A DNA stretch of 64,000 bases from the NCBI GenBank assembly GCA_020746875.1, contig JAGTJL010000017.1:1116001-1180000 (forward strand), read 5' to 3'. Under the pieces are notes generated by a model. That model saw only the letters and a list, made by a program, of their open reading frames with translations, made no database searches and was not told the origin of the DNA. The translations under genes were made by a program, and so were the position numbers. This document shows positions 11,607 through 21,856 of the stretch, one piece after another. The stretch is from Rhexocercosporidium sp. MPI-PUGE-AT-0058. Taxonomy: Eukaryota; Ascomycota; Leotiomycetes; Helotiales. Within the stretch, counting starts at the first letter, position 1, and each line of letters opens with the position of its first letter.

Positions 11607-13672
11607 ATGCGTGTCATTGTATTCGCACTTCTCACGATCCCTGCCCTTGCCTCAGAGGGCAACAACGTGCTGGATGGCAACTACACTGTGTTGAGTGACC
11701 TCTTCCCTGCACTCGTCAACTTCAGTTCCACTTATCAGCCATCAAACCATCCTCTCCTAGGAGGAATGAAATTGTCTTATTGTTGCTTCACAGCTTTCAA
11801 CGATGGTCTTAGCCTTACCAATGGATCCCTCAATATATCGAATCCAGAATTCTTCTCCCCCGGCACTACAGCCTCGGACATCTTACAAGCGGATCAGTTC
11901 CCATGTACTGCAGTCTATAACGGCAATCATTCTGGAGCTCCTGTCGTCAGATCGTCCTTCAGATGGTGCAACGAGCAATGTCCTGGCTGGCAAATCTCGC
12001 AATCCAAGAAGATCCAACAATGGATCGGTCCTATGGTAGCATTCATCTTCCCATGTCTGGTATTCTGTCTCAGCATTCCCAGACGGCGTAAGCTCGAAGT
12101 GAGCGACCGACTTTTTATGCCCAGGCTAGACAATACCTGGAGTTTCTTCATGACGCCGTTGCGCTTCCTCGTGGCTGCAGCCATCGTCTTGACCGACACG
12201 ATCATTTGGCTTTGTCTCTGCTTTGCTTTTGCTGGGCCTATGATTTTGAGTGGAGTCTTTGAAGCTTTTCTAGATAGTCGAATCCTGGAATTTGTACATC
12301 AAGGCCTTGACCGCGGAAAGATAGACAAGAATCTTGCTACGAGGCTCTTGTACATCATCCTGGTTGGTAATTTGGATTTCCAATGGGACAGCGGTGGGTC
12401 TGAAGTCATCAAGTATATTTCAATTCGCTGATTTGACCTGCTTAGTCGAAGAAGAAACCGACGAGGATCCATGGAACGATCTTGAGAGATTGCTCCAAGA
12501 GCCACATCCATCAACGAGGCTACCTTCCATGCTTGATACACAGACAGCGTGCGCTAACATCTATGAGCGAGACTTTGCAAATCTCAGGCTGACTAATGTG
12601 CAGTTTCGGATCAGCCGTAGGAGTACCAATCGTATTCTTCGCAGGTGGCTTCCTTTACACTTTGTTCGACGTTCTAGCAAATCTTGGCAATAATGATATC
12701 GCTCACGCACTCGCATTTGGGATGTGGTAAGCTCAATCCATCAGGCTCGGAATGTAAAACTAACAATACAGGTGGATGACAATTCCACACGTCGCCATAA
12801 TTTCCTCTCTCCTCTTAGCAGGCAATAACCCTTCAACCTTTCAGTCCGCCGTATCCACACCAACCATAACACACCCACCCCTCTTCAAACTCTTCGCTTT
12901 TTCCTTCCGCAGCCGCTACAAAACACAGTGGATGTGGTTCCGCGGTCGTTCCAAATCCCTCTGGCTTCAACGTCTCCTCTCAACTCCTCTACCAACCCCA
13001 GACAGCAAATCTCCCCAGCACTCTCCGTCCCAGCTCTCCTCTCTCCGCACCCATACAACCCTCACTCTCCGAACCTGGCTCAAAATACTCCTCCTCACCA
13101 CCCTTCCAATCTTCATCCCCTTCCTCCTCGCATTCCTAACCTCCTACCACACTCCCCAAAAAGGTCTCTCTTGTCGCTCCCTCACCTTCCTCCTCTACTT
13201 CATAACGCAAACCCTCCAAATATCCCTCTGGGTCTGGGTTCTCTCCTCTTGCACACTCTGTCCCTCTACAAGGAAAATCCACACGCCAACTCGCCATACC
13301 CTCTCCACGCGCTGGAACCTCGTTCGCTGTGTCACCTTCTGGACACTCGCCTCCCTCTTCGGCATTGCTAGTATATTCACCGCTATCGGCGGCACGATCA
13401 TGCAGCTCGTAGGCGTGTACAGGAATTGTCTCTGTGCTTTACCCGTTTGGTTCTGGAGAGGTAGGTATGCAGATAACTCGGAGGCGTACGTGAATCTCAG
13501 CACAGATTCTGCGGCTGTTATTCAAGCTGCGCATATGTGGTGGGTTAGGATGGGGGCTGTGGCGGTGGGATTCCTGTGTCTAAGTACGTATTGGGGGTGG
13601 TGGTATCAGAGGCGGCTGAGAGGTATCTTTAGGGAGGTTGCCGAGAGTATTGAGGGGGTGGTGGAGAAATAG
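11607..13672 (+). CDS. secreted-start polytopic membrane protein, unknown family (637 aa)
   Basis: Four exons (11607-12393, 12446-12548, 12604-12726, 12772-13672) join in phase to 637 aa. The N-terminus is a signal peptide (MRVIVFALLTIPALASEG), followed by an ectodomain of about 130 residues with paired cysteines (SYCCF, FPCTAVY, WCNEQCPGW) and N-glycosylation sites. Then come roughly eight hydrophobic segments, including WIGPMVAFIFPCLVFCLSIP, VPIVFFAGGFLYTLFDVLAN and ASLFGIASIFTAIGGTIMQL. The loop between the second and third segments is acidic (EEETDEDPWND). This layout suggests a plasma-membrane protein with an extracellular Cys-rich domain. I recognise no transporter or receptor signature and give no function. 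The second intron (GTGCGC donor) is the least certain, but the phases agree only with it included. Confidence 0.75.
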
Positions 13673-14026
13673 GGATTTCATGAGTGAATGTAGTTGGGAG
13701 GTATGAAGGATAGCATGACTTGGATAGGCTTCTTCCCGTCCTTTATGGCCTCTTATTAGAACATACAGTCAGTACCAAAAGTTCAATAATCTCGATCTTG
13801 ATCTCCACCTTAGCCTATCATTCATATGATCAGTGCACCGCCGTGAGTCCAACCCCATCCATCACAAGCAAGTAAGAAGTTGATAAGGTCAAACTAACTT
13901 CTCAAGCCATGGACCCAAACCCTTCTGGCACAATACCTACTACGAACCCCACCACTTCTAGCACTTCGTCATCATCAAATATCTCCGCACCAGGCCGTTC
14001 TTCCCTTCTCCTCAAAAGTTCAAACT
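13673..14026. other. intergenic
   Basis: Short spacer between the polytopic membrane gene and the first small membrane-protein gene. No motif was identified beyond probable promoter sequence. Confidence 0.4.
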
Positions 14027-14693
14027 ATGAAGAGTGCCACCCTCGCCCTCAAATTCTTCCTCATATTCTCCCTCCTCTCCTTCGCCACACCACTCTCAGC
14101 AGCACCAGCTCATGGCTACAGACACATCCATGGCCATGGATCACAAAATTCCACGGTCGGCACGACCGTTGAAACAGAATCAGCACCAGATATAGAACTA
14201 ATCGAAATCAAACCCGCACACAAACTAACACCGGATATTGTTATTGTGCAGAGGATGGCTGATAGAGTTTTTGAGGTTTTGGGTGAGAGTGGAAGGGAGG
14301 GAGATGAGGAAGAGGTGGAGGGGGAGCATATTGGAGATGAGGAGGGAGAGTGGGATTTTCTAGACGAAGAACTTATCGCGGGTAGGAAGGCGGCAAGTCC
14401 GGAGATGTCAACACTAATCAGCACCGATGATATTGAGAGGGAAACGGAGAGGGTAAGTCCACCGAATAATAGCGAGGGAGATAGGGATAGGTAACGAGGA
14501 TGGGGGACGTGGAAGCGAGATTCTAGGTGGTGGTGAGGAAAGAGAGCATGAGAGCGTGAGTGAGAGGAGGAAGAGAGAGAATGTACACACGAATGGACCG
14601 AATCAAGATGATGAGAATGGAGTAGCTGTTTTGATGGGCTGGACGGCTCTGGTGGGCGTTGTGGGGATTTTGGCTATCGCTCCTGCGGGGTAG
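14027..14693 (+). CDS. small secreted protein with hydrophobic C-terminal tail (199 aa)
   Basis: Two exons, 14027-14452 and 14520-14693, join in phase. Signal peptide of about 25 residues (FFLIFSLLSFATPLSA), a His/Gly start to the mature part (HGYRHIHGHG), a long Glu-rich middle, one dibasic cluster (RRKR) that could be cut by Kex2-type proteases, then a C-terminal hydrophobic tail (VLMGWTALVGVVGILAIAP) with nothing after it. The tail is compatible with a GPI signal or a tail-located membrane segment. The intron begins GTAAGT; the acceptor at 14519 is the one that keeps the frame of the hydrophobic tail. No family recognised. It is the first of a run of similarly built genes (15246, 16192, 27310 and others). 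Confidence 0.65.
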
Positions 14694-15245
14694 TTATTGG
14701 TGATGACGCTGAATGGGAGAGAAGTGATACGATATAGTCGGACGATACTAGAGATGGATGCAAGGGGTACATTCCTAGAATTGAAGTAATCTTACATGTT
14801 CTATGTGAGAGGTTCAAGAGATTTTGAGCCGACAATAGGTAAACAAACATGACTTCGGGATGTGCTTATGTAAAAGAATCCAGAATCTAGCATGGTAAAC
14901 TCTATGCTCACTACATTGAGCCTAATATCTCGTGAAATGAGCCCCATTTAGTCACACAGCTTCCATAACATCTGTATCCAAAACTAGACAGTCATGAAAT
15001 ACGGTATCTACAAACATCGCAGTGATTCGCTCCTTCGTATGGGTTGATACGGAATCCGTCCTGATGCTTGAATGACAGACATAGATTTCGAGTATAAAAC
15101 TTTTCAAAATTCCTTATCCATAGGCTTCCCATTCTTTGTGTTACCACAAGAATCGACCGTCTGCCACCCTAAACCCGCAACATCAGGTCGCTAGCTGTTT
15201 GACAAGCACTTCAATCAGAATTCCACATATATGCTACATTAAGGC
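14694..15245. other. intergenic
   Basis: Spacer between two small secreted/membrane-protein genes on the same strand. Nothing else seen. Confidence 0.4.
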
Positions 15246-15668
15246 ATGCGATTCCTAGCTTTACACATCTCATGCCTCACAGCATGGGGAACACTATCGA
15301 TTCCAGTCCTCGGACTTGATTCTTCTGCTGTGCCAATAAGCCTTTCCGAAAACAGCCATCTCGTACCACTTCATTTACATGTAATCGAAACTCTCCCTCC
15401 CCGAATCATCGGCCGTAGTGCCGTTGAAGAGAGTCAAAACGATAATGCAGTTGTAGGCGAAGGCGAAGAAAGAGTAGAAGACGACGATGAAAGTGACGAA
15501 GTTGAGAGATTAAGCAATGGGAATACAACGATGTTGACCGGAGGAAAGACGATCATATCTACAGTTGAACCGTGCTCAGTCAGTGCAAGAGGATATGGTT
15601 TGGATGTGGCTCTCGTCAGTATAGCTTTGCTTTTGTGGGAGATGGTTGGGGAGGTCCTTGAAGCCTAG
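15246..15668 (+). CDS. small secreted/membrane protein (140 aa), paralogue-like to 16192
   Basis: Single exon. Signal peptide (MRFLALHISCLTAWGTLS), an acidic middle part (Glu/Asp run at about residues 70-85), an N-glycosylation site (NGNTT) and a hydrophobic tail (GYGLDVALVSIALLLWEMV) ending seven residues before the stop. The tail matches the pattern of the next gene, S-A-x-x-Y/G-x-x-L-D-V/I-x-L-x-x-I-x-L, which suggests a duplicated pair. No known family. It could be a GPI-anchored or tail-anchored surface protein; the residues after the hydrophobic part favour a membrane span. Confidence 0.6.
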   Translation: MRFLALHISCLTAWGTLSIPVLGLDSSAVPISLSENSHLVPLHLHVIETLPPRIIGRSAVEESQNDNAVVGEGEERVEDDDESDEVERLSNGNTTMLTGGKTIISTVEPCSVSARGYGLDVALVSIALLLWEMVGEVLEA

Positions 15669-16191
15669 GATGACCGGGGATAGTAGAAGAGGACTTCGGG
15701 ATGGTAGTTATCAGCAATGGAATATACGTTGTACGTCTTGTCTGCACCATCATATTGGCCAGAATAAATCGTTTGTTTAATACATCTACAATACGCATGG
15801 TTAATTCTCGAGCGTACGATGAATCTGAGTGTATGGTGAATCTTGGCTGTACATAAATTGTCACGGATGATAAGTGGGATTTGGTTGAAAGAGCTCAATC
15901 AGATTATTTCGAGCTTTATCTTAAAATAAAGGTCCACGCCCATCCGAAGTTGCCAAATTCTTTGTGAATAAACCCCCTTCACCTGAACAGACTCAGCTCG
16001 CGCATTTCAAACAAAGACGGCGAAGAATCTGCTCGTGTATAAATACTGACTGTGCATCCTCCTAGGACAGAATCCTGCATCCAACGCTTTGAAAAGAAAG
16101 AACGCACTTCCTCCAGAGCTCAGTGCATTTCAACCGAACATTAACTACAGACACACCACAGTATCCAACAATCAAGACAACCTCTACGACC
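15669..16191. other. intergenic with probable promoter of the gene at 16192
   Basis: AT-rich spacer. A TATA-like element lies at 16038-16045. Confidence 0.4.
16038..16045 (+). promoter_or_regulatory. TATA box candidate
   Basis: TATAAATA lies 147 bp upstream of the start at 16192, a reasonable distance for a fungal core promoter with a ~110-nt leader. Position and sequence are the only evidence. Confidence 0.4.
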
Positions 16192-16536
16192 ATGAAGTAC
16201 CCTACTTCTATATCTCTTTGCTTCCTAGCCCTAGCCGCCCTTTCGGCTTCAACAGATTCCCCAGCTGGCTTGAAAGAGATCTCTGCTTCATCAACATCAG
16301 TCCCCACCCCGCAACGGAACGACGACACGCCTTTCATCGCCCTCCCACCCAACGACCCCGTTCAACCAAACAACTTCACAGTGCACAAGGGAGGCCGTGG
16401 TGGCCGTGGTAGCCGCGGTGGAGGAACTACTAGTGGCGCGGGCCCGCGGATCTCTTCTGCGAGTAGATACACAGCTTTGGATATTGGATTACTGGGCATC
16501 TTCCTGATGACTGCTGTGATGTTGGTGAGAGTCTGA
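16192..16536 (+). CDS. small secreted/membrane protein with GGRGGRG motif (114 aa)
   Basis: The start at 16192 is preferred over an in-frame one at 16123 because it opens directly with a signal peptide (MKYPTSISLCFLALAALSAS). The middle is Pro/Thr-rich and ends in a Gly/Arg repeat (GGRGGRGSRGGG). The C-terminus is a hydrophobic span (LDIGLLGIFLMTAVMLV) ending in Arg-Val. Same layout and tail pattern as the gene at 15246. No function recognised. A short secreted protein tethered to the membrane is the simplest reading. Confidence 0.6.
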   Translation: MKYPTSISLCFLALAALSASTDSPAGLKEISASSTSVPTPQRNDDTPFIALPPNDPVQPNNFTVHKGGRGGRGSRGGGTTSGAGPRISSASRYTALDIGLLGIFLMTAVMLVRV

Positions 16537-17713
16537 TTTGACCCATGGGTTAGTTTCGAGTACTTTATTCTTCTTCTGTTTTGAAGAAAATGGACTATAT
16601 ATATAACGTCCATCCCTACGTAACGGAAATCCAACCGTGCCGGAAAAAAATGTAGGTACATGGACTCTAGACACCTCAAAAAATCCACATTCATTTAAAT
16701 TCCTCACAAGGTTATAATATCCAGGTTCTATAGTCACTTCTCAATCTGCCCACTTAACCTTAGACCTTATCAGCGTGACATTGTCGCACTAAATTCAATT
16801 CCATTTTGAAGGTCAATTTGGGAGCAAAATTAGGATCTGCCAAGGCAGCTTCAGGGAAAGGGCATTATAACCATTAAAACGGTCAACCGAGCTCTCCTCA
16901 AGCAGTGATACCTGGATCTCAATCCGCAGAATCGTTTACTGCCGTGTGGCGTTCATGCCGTCCAAATTGGTTCGAGACCATCGGGCGTCTAGGTACTTTC
17001 GAAGAAGGAGGGCATAAAGCACGTGATCGAAAGTCGAGTTCTCGCTTGTTGGAACTTGCAGGGTCCCAACCAGTCATATAGACCAACTTAGCACTGTACA
17101 CACAGCAGGGAATACACTTGGACAAGAAGAGGAATCAGTTCTTGTTGTTGTCGCTATTACCACTAAGCATAGTATATATCTACAGATCTTGGCCAGACCC
17201 CGCCATGTGAGACATGCACGTGATTTGCCATATGGGCCTCAATCGCAACATCTGGTGCCGCGCCAAGACAAGCTCCAGACCATGACGGCGACTGTGACAC
17301 TATTTATTAAGGCTGCTGCCGGAAGTGGTGTATTTAATCAGGCTTCAGGAAAACTTCGCATTCCGCCCTTCGAATTAGCCGCCTGATTATACAGGCCTAG
17401 TGCCTAGCAAAGCCATCTCAGTAGCTAGCCGTCGCCTTGCCATTCGCCTTGCCATTTGTCTTAGAAAAATCCAAGCCGTAAGAGGCTTAGCAGAAAGTGA
17501 CGATAAATGACTCAGAGTAAGAGCCTCTCAATGCGCCATTCAAATATTATTGGGTTTTCTTAGAACGTGCTTGGTGTAAAGAGAAAAAGCCGATGAGAAC
17601 TCGCCATTCGCCTCGAAAGCCAAAAAGTATCATTGTTCGCAGACCATCGATCTGAATCTAAATCACCCTTCTTCCGCCCTTCTATTGTCGCTCGGTGATT
17701 CAACACAACCATC
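16537..17713. other. intergenic, contains left inverted repeat
   Basis: No gene is supported. It holds the left copy of a ~66-bp inverted repeat (16600-16665) and the upstream region of the HET gene. The short open frames around 16.9-17.4 kb show no family features. Confidence 0.5.
16600..16665 (+). repeat. left copy of ~66-bp inverted repeat flanking the HET gene
   Basis: Begins TATATAACGTCCATCCCT and continues with CGTAACGGAAA, CGTGCCGGAAAA and GGTACATGGACT. The same blocks occur in inverse orientation at 20116-20182, about 80% identical by eye. The TA-rich outer end fits a TA target site of Tc1/mariner-type elements. Confidence 0.65.
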
Positions 17714-19507
17714 ATGGGAGAATCATGGGCTCGGTCAACTATGCCACATGAGAAAGGGATCGCAGACTCAGACTTAGTAGTCCCACTTGCAAAACTCAAC
17801 GCGCAGGCAGCAATAATGATCTATTCGCCATTGAACCAAGACGAGATTCGATTAATCAAACTTCATCGTGGAAAGCAAGATGATATGATCCGCTGTTCCA
17901 TGTCTATTGTCCAGCAGCATAAGGCTCCTTCATTCGAAGCACTTTCGTATGTCTGGGGAACTTGTGCAAATCCAAAGACTATCCTTCTGAATGGGATACA
18001 ATACCGAATTACCCAGAGGCTGCAAGAGGCAATGCTATATCTTCGTTCAAGTTCAAAAGATCGTCTACTATGGATTGATGCCCTTGCTATCAACCAGTCT
18101 AATACCCCGGAAAGAAACACCCAAGTGGCAAAAATGCAGATCATTTATTCCCTTGCAACCACAGTCTTGATCTGGTTAGGACCTTTCAAAGAATCGGATG
18201 AAGTTTTATTTCGAGAAATCAATCAGATTAATGGATTCGCAATGAGCCGGGGCATCGACATTGATGGGCACTCATGGATGGCTAGACTAAACGACAAGGA
18301 AAGGGAACACCAGGTCGTTGGACTATGGAAGATTGCAATGATGGATTATTGGACAAGGGTATGGGTCGTCCAGGAACTGATGTATGCCCGGCAGGTGGAA
18401 GTCGTCCTTGGGTCGCAATCTCTAACGTTCGCGGCTTTGTCTCTATACTGGAACGCTGTTTCTACTTATTTACACGATACGGAGGGGAAGTCAGACAGGC
18501 TGTTGCCGAACAATATTTGTACGCAAACATTGAAAATGATGGGATTGAACTCTATGCCGGAGCCCGGGGCAGCACTACAACAGCAATTCTTAAGTTTAGA
18601 GCAATGGCTCGACATGGTACCCCTAAAAAGGTGCAGTGATCCTCGAGATATGATATATGGATTCCATGGCTGTTTCCCACCCAACTTACGAAATCGAATA
18701 CCGATAGACTACTCTAAAAGGGTAGATGAAGTATTTGTTTTAATGACGATACTCATAATCGAAACCAGTAACCAGCTAGACATAATCCTCTTGGGCGTCC
18801 ATGATACCAGCCCTGTTGCAGCTCATCGACAGAACCGACCTTCGTGGGTTCCAGATTTCCAGCATATAGCGATGGACCGGGAAATGTTCAAAGTTTTGAG
18901 CGCTAGGGCAACTGGATCGTTAAAACCCGATTACTCATTCAAGAACGACAACACGATATTGTGTACTAAAGGCATTGAACTTGGCATCATTCAAAGGATG
19001 AGCCCAACTATTCGCTATTCAGATTATGCGGAAAGGCTAGTATCAGCTTCCCCAAGCCAAGAGATAATCGAGCACCTACGCCACATTTTTCAGATCCTTG
19101 AAGTTTCGTCAGAGCCGCTGGAGTCTACGTTACAGCTTGTAGTAGCATTCAGTAGGAATGTAGCAACGACAGAACTGCTCATTTCTTTATTGATTGGAGA
19201 CTACGTGCCTCAACTAGACTGTAAAGTCGCTCTCATGCTTCGAGAATTCACAGAAGGGAACCAAATATTCTCAATTAGAGGAAAGATAGCTCAGAATCAC
19301 ACAATTTATGGAATAGCGGCATGTCAGCTTCGAGAAGGAGATCACATATACTTACTTCTCGGATGTAAAGTCCCAGTGATCCTTCGACAAGTTGAAGAAC
19401 AATACAGTGTTGTGGGGTGGGGCTATATACCAGAACATATATGGCGCGAAGCAGTCAGAGGCATTGAATTAGGAGTTGAAGGACCTATAGATGTACTTAT
19501 CTGTTAA
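17714..19507 (+). CDS. heterokaryon incompatibility (HET) domain protein, 597 aa
   Basis: Single-exon gene. HET domain motifs in order: FEALSYVWGT at about residue 76, LLWIDALAINQSN at about 117 and RVWVVQE at about 217, followed by a C-terminal region with the RCSDPRDMIYGFHG segment common to this family. HET proteins trigger cell death or growth arrest after fusion of genetically different hyphae, or act in related recognition. This one has no added STAND/NACHT or ankyrin part, so it is a stand-alone effector-type HET protein. It lies between the inverted repeats at 16600 and 20182. Intact start and end and family-typical length suggest a functional copy; which partner it recognises cannot be told. 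Confidence 0.9.
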   Translation: MGESWARSTMPHEKGIADSDLVVPLAKLNAQAAIMIYSPLNQDEIRLIKLHRGKQDDMIRCSMSIVQQHKAPSFEALSYVWGTCANPKTILLNGIQYRITQRLQEAMLYLRSSSKDRLLWIDALAINQSNTPERNTQVAKMQIIYSLATTVLIWLGPFKESDEVLFREINQINGFAMSRGIDIDGHSWMARLNDKEREHQVVGLWKIAMMDYWTRVWVVQELMYARQVEVVLGSQSLTFAALSLYWNAVSTYLHDTEGKSDRLLPNNICTQTLKMMGLNSMPEPGAALQQQFLSLEQWLDMVPLKRCSDPRDMIYGFHGCFPPNLRNRIPIDYSKRVDEVFVLMTILIIETSNQLDIILLGVHDTSPVAAHRQNRPSWVPDFQHIAMDREMFKVLSARATGSLKPDYSFKNDNTILCTKGIELGIIQRMSPTIRYSDYAERLVSASPSQEIIEHLRHIFQILEVSSEPLESTLQLVVAFSRNVATTELLISLLIGDYVPQLDCKVALMLREFTEGNQIFSIRGKIAQNHTIYGIAACQLREGDHIYLLLGCKVPVILRQVEEQYSVVGWGYIPEHIWREAVRGIELGVEGPIDVLIC

Positions 19508-19583
19508 AGTCGTTGAAGACCTAAAACGGTTTATTTCTTCAATGCTAATCTGCGCTGTTCGCCCTTTATTGGGATTGTAAGTT

Positions 19584-19606
19584 GTTAGGGCTAGGGTTTA
19601 GGGTTA
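19584..19606 (+). repeat. short interstitial telomere-like tract
   Basis: GTTAGGGCTAGGGTTTAGGG followed by TTA: about three imperfect units of the TTAGGG repeat used by filamentous ascomycetes. It is too short to be a telomere and may mark a repair or insertion scar. Confidence 0.45.
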
Positions 19607-20115
19607 ACGTCTCTCCCGACGTATGTAAGGAGTCAAGTCCCGTAAGCTCAAGTTAACGTCTGTGGCGACAGCCCTCTGATCAATGTTGGCCTTGATGTCT
19701 AAGGCGCTCTAATTGAATCTGGAACGGACTTGCTGCAGGCATGCGGGCAATACCCCATTTCGATTGCCACTTGCTTCGATCCGAGGTACCAATCCGTACA
19801 GGGATCCTCTATGAATATTGGACGCCACAACCGCCATGCATCCTTTAGCGATTCCGTATATATTAAGAGGTACTTAAAGCTCAAATAAGACCATTTCATA
19901 TAACTTCGGCGTAGTATAAGCTAGGTAATGCAGCTGTTGTAGAAAAAGTCCATTACGCTACAAATAGAGACTCTTTACAAACCAGGCGTAGGGCGACGAC
20001 GCGAACATGGATTTTCCAGTCGGAGGCATCCAAGGTGTGTAGGAGTGTCCATAGAATATAACTTACAAAATATTGTACGAGATAGTCCAGTGTGCATAGA
20101 TTTTATGATGCTTGA

Positions 20116-20182
20116 AGTCGATGTACCGGTTAGATTTTCCGGCACGTAGTGTTTTCCGTTACGCAGGGATGGACGTTATATA
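20116..20182 (-). repeat. right copy of ~67-bp inverted repeat flanking the HET gene
   Basis: Reverse complement begins TATATAACGTCCATCCCT, then G, CGTAACGGAAA, six variable bases, CGTGCCGGAAAA, seven variable bases and GGTACATCGACT. It pairs with 16600-16665. Confidence 0.65.
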
Positions 20183-20779
20183 TTTTTGGAACATTTGAGC
20201 CTTTGTCAGTTTGTTCCTTGATTTTTATGCTGCGATATTAACGTGTGGTTTAAATAAGACTCGGAAGTTTGAAGTATAAGTCCCCACCCCAACCATTCCG
20301 ATCACCCATGTTTCTGATCTGCAGGATCAGATATCAAGTGTCTTCAGCACCATCGTCGCTTGAAAGCCGCATAATTCGATGTGTTGGAATATCTCATTGT
20401 GTGTGATATTCAGACAAGCGGAATCGAGTGTTTATTCGTTGTTCGTTGCATTTAAGGGCCCTTCGATAAGGAATTTTCAGACATACCAAGTTTCCTAGTA
20501 GATTCGGATACTTTAGTGTAGCTTAGCTGACGGTAAACTTTCTTTGAAGTGTGATCATCTTCATCAGCAACATTTCCGATTCAGGAAGGAGCTGCTCGAC
20601 CAGGTCGTATGCTCGTACCTTCCGAAGATGCGAGCAACAACCTTGCATCAACTCTATCATCACACATTGGTAATCAATCTACCTGGCCACTACTCCGCTC
20701 TCTACCCAAGCCCTTTGGGAGGAGTAAGGGCTGGGATGAGGATGTCACAATATTGCCAAGTGGTAGGGGTACAGGGAGG

Positions 20780-21349
20780 AGATGGACAACGAGAATTCTT
20801 CTTCCAAAGAAGATCCCAAGCAAGAGAACGAAGAGACAGAATGAGAAGAATTGGATCGAGAGACCAGCCATCAAGATATTCTTCCCGGTAGTAGGATCCT
20901 TATTCTCGGATTCCGCAGAACTGATCAAAGTTGCCCCGAGAATCTGGACAACAGTCGTAACAGCATCACTCGTGATAAAGATCCCCAGCACCCATTTCGG
21001 TGGTAGCGGGCTGTATTGTCTTCCACACGAGTAATCAGAACGGAGCATAAATGCTTGCGGAGAGGAATACTGGCGCCGTGACGATGAAGAAGTATTGCAG
21101 CACAAACCAGATGACCGAATATTGATCTTGGCGTGCTGAGAGGCAGCGGAAAGCGTAGCCGAGGACTTCGAGGAGGAGGGCGATGGGGATTGTGGTAAAG
21201 TAACTTACCACGTTTTGTGGCGGAGATGAGAAAGAGAGTTGAGGCGAAGAGGCAAATAATATTCTAATATTTAACCTGGGAAGCCTGTCCTTCACTATAA
21301 GAATAGCACTTGAAAGATCGATGCTGAATATTATAGATATTATCAACAT
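20780..21349 (-). pseudogene. RTA1-like membrane protein, frameshifted and truncated
   Basis: The minus strand shows two clear blocks of the RTA1 family (seven-span fungal membrane proteins linked to lipid export and drug resistance): YFTTIPIALLLEVLGYAFRC ... FFIVTAPVFLSASIY in one frame (about 21080-21230) and GRQYSPLPPKWVLGIFITSD ... FSFCLFVLLLGIFFGR in another (about 20800-21040). A few codons between them (SVLITRV) read in the third frame, so two small indels lie at about 21040-21070. The conserved last two spans are absent: after GIFFGR the frame becomes Pro/Leu/Ser-rich and ends. The first spans are also weak. This is a non-functional remnant unless several sequencing errors coincide. 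Confidence 0.7.
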
Positions 21350-21856
21350 TCGACACGGAGGTGCGTTACAATTTCATGCATGTTCCATGAGATACCCCCA
21401 AGCTGAAAAGACCAGGATTTGGATATGACCTTTTGCACTTTGTTACTTTCCGGGGGAGCCTCGCCAATCCGAGTATGCCTGCCAAGACCGCCTCGCGCCG
21501 TCTTCAACGAATGGATTGAACGACAACACAATAGTATGGAAGACAGCCTCTTTCTCGACCAGTGGATGGCTGGATTTTTCGGTGTACAATGTTCTCTTTA
21601 CTTCGTTGCAATTCCAACAAATGGGATGAAGTGGAGGCGGCCCTGGGGGCTGGCGTGGTGGGTGGGAAGCGGTGACTCATTTCACATTGATAAAGGGCTT
21701 CAATATCCAACCTTGCAGCCTCATAACTGTTCACTCTGGAGCCTCTTTCCAACCTCAAAATTTGCTCCTCAACTCCTGAAAATTGTTCAAGCACATCCAT
21801 CTTTTTTCCGAATATGAAGTTAGAATTTGCCCGCGACAACAACGCATTCCGACATC
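21350..21856. other. intergenic
   Basis: Lies between the RTA1 remnant and the second HET gene. Open frames on both strands overlap without family features. Confidence 0.4.

Larger units (their letters stand above)
16600..20182. mobile_element. candidate 3.6-kb inverted-repeat element carrying a HET gene
   Basis: Two ~66-bp imperfect inverted repeats, both with TATATA at the outer edge, bracket 3.6 kb whose only supported gene is the HET-domain gene at 17714-19507. No transposase is seen, so the unit would be non-autonomous. The alternative is two independent short MITE remnants inserted in opposite orientation by chance. Family assignment (Tc1/mariner-like) is inferred only from the TA edge and repeat style. 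Confidence 0.4.
19508..20779. other. intergenic, contains telomere-like tract and right inverted repeat
   Basis: No gene supported. It holds a short TTAGGG-like tract (19584-19606) and the right inverted repeat (20116-20182). Confidence 0.5.
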
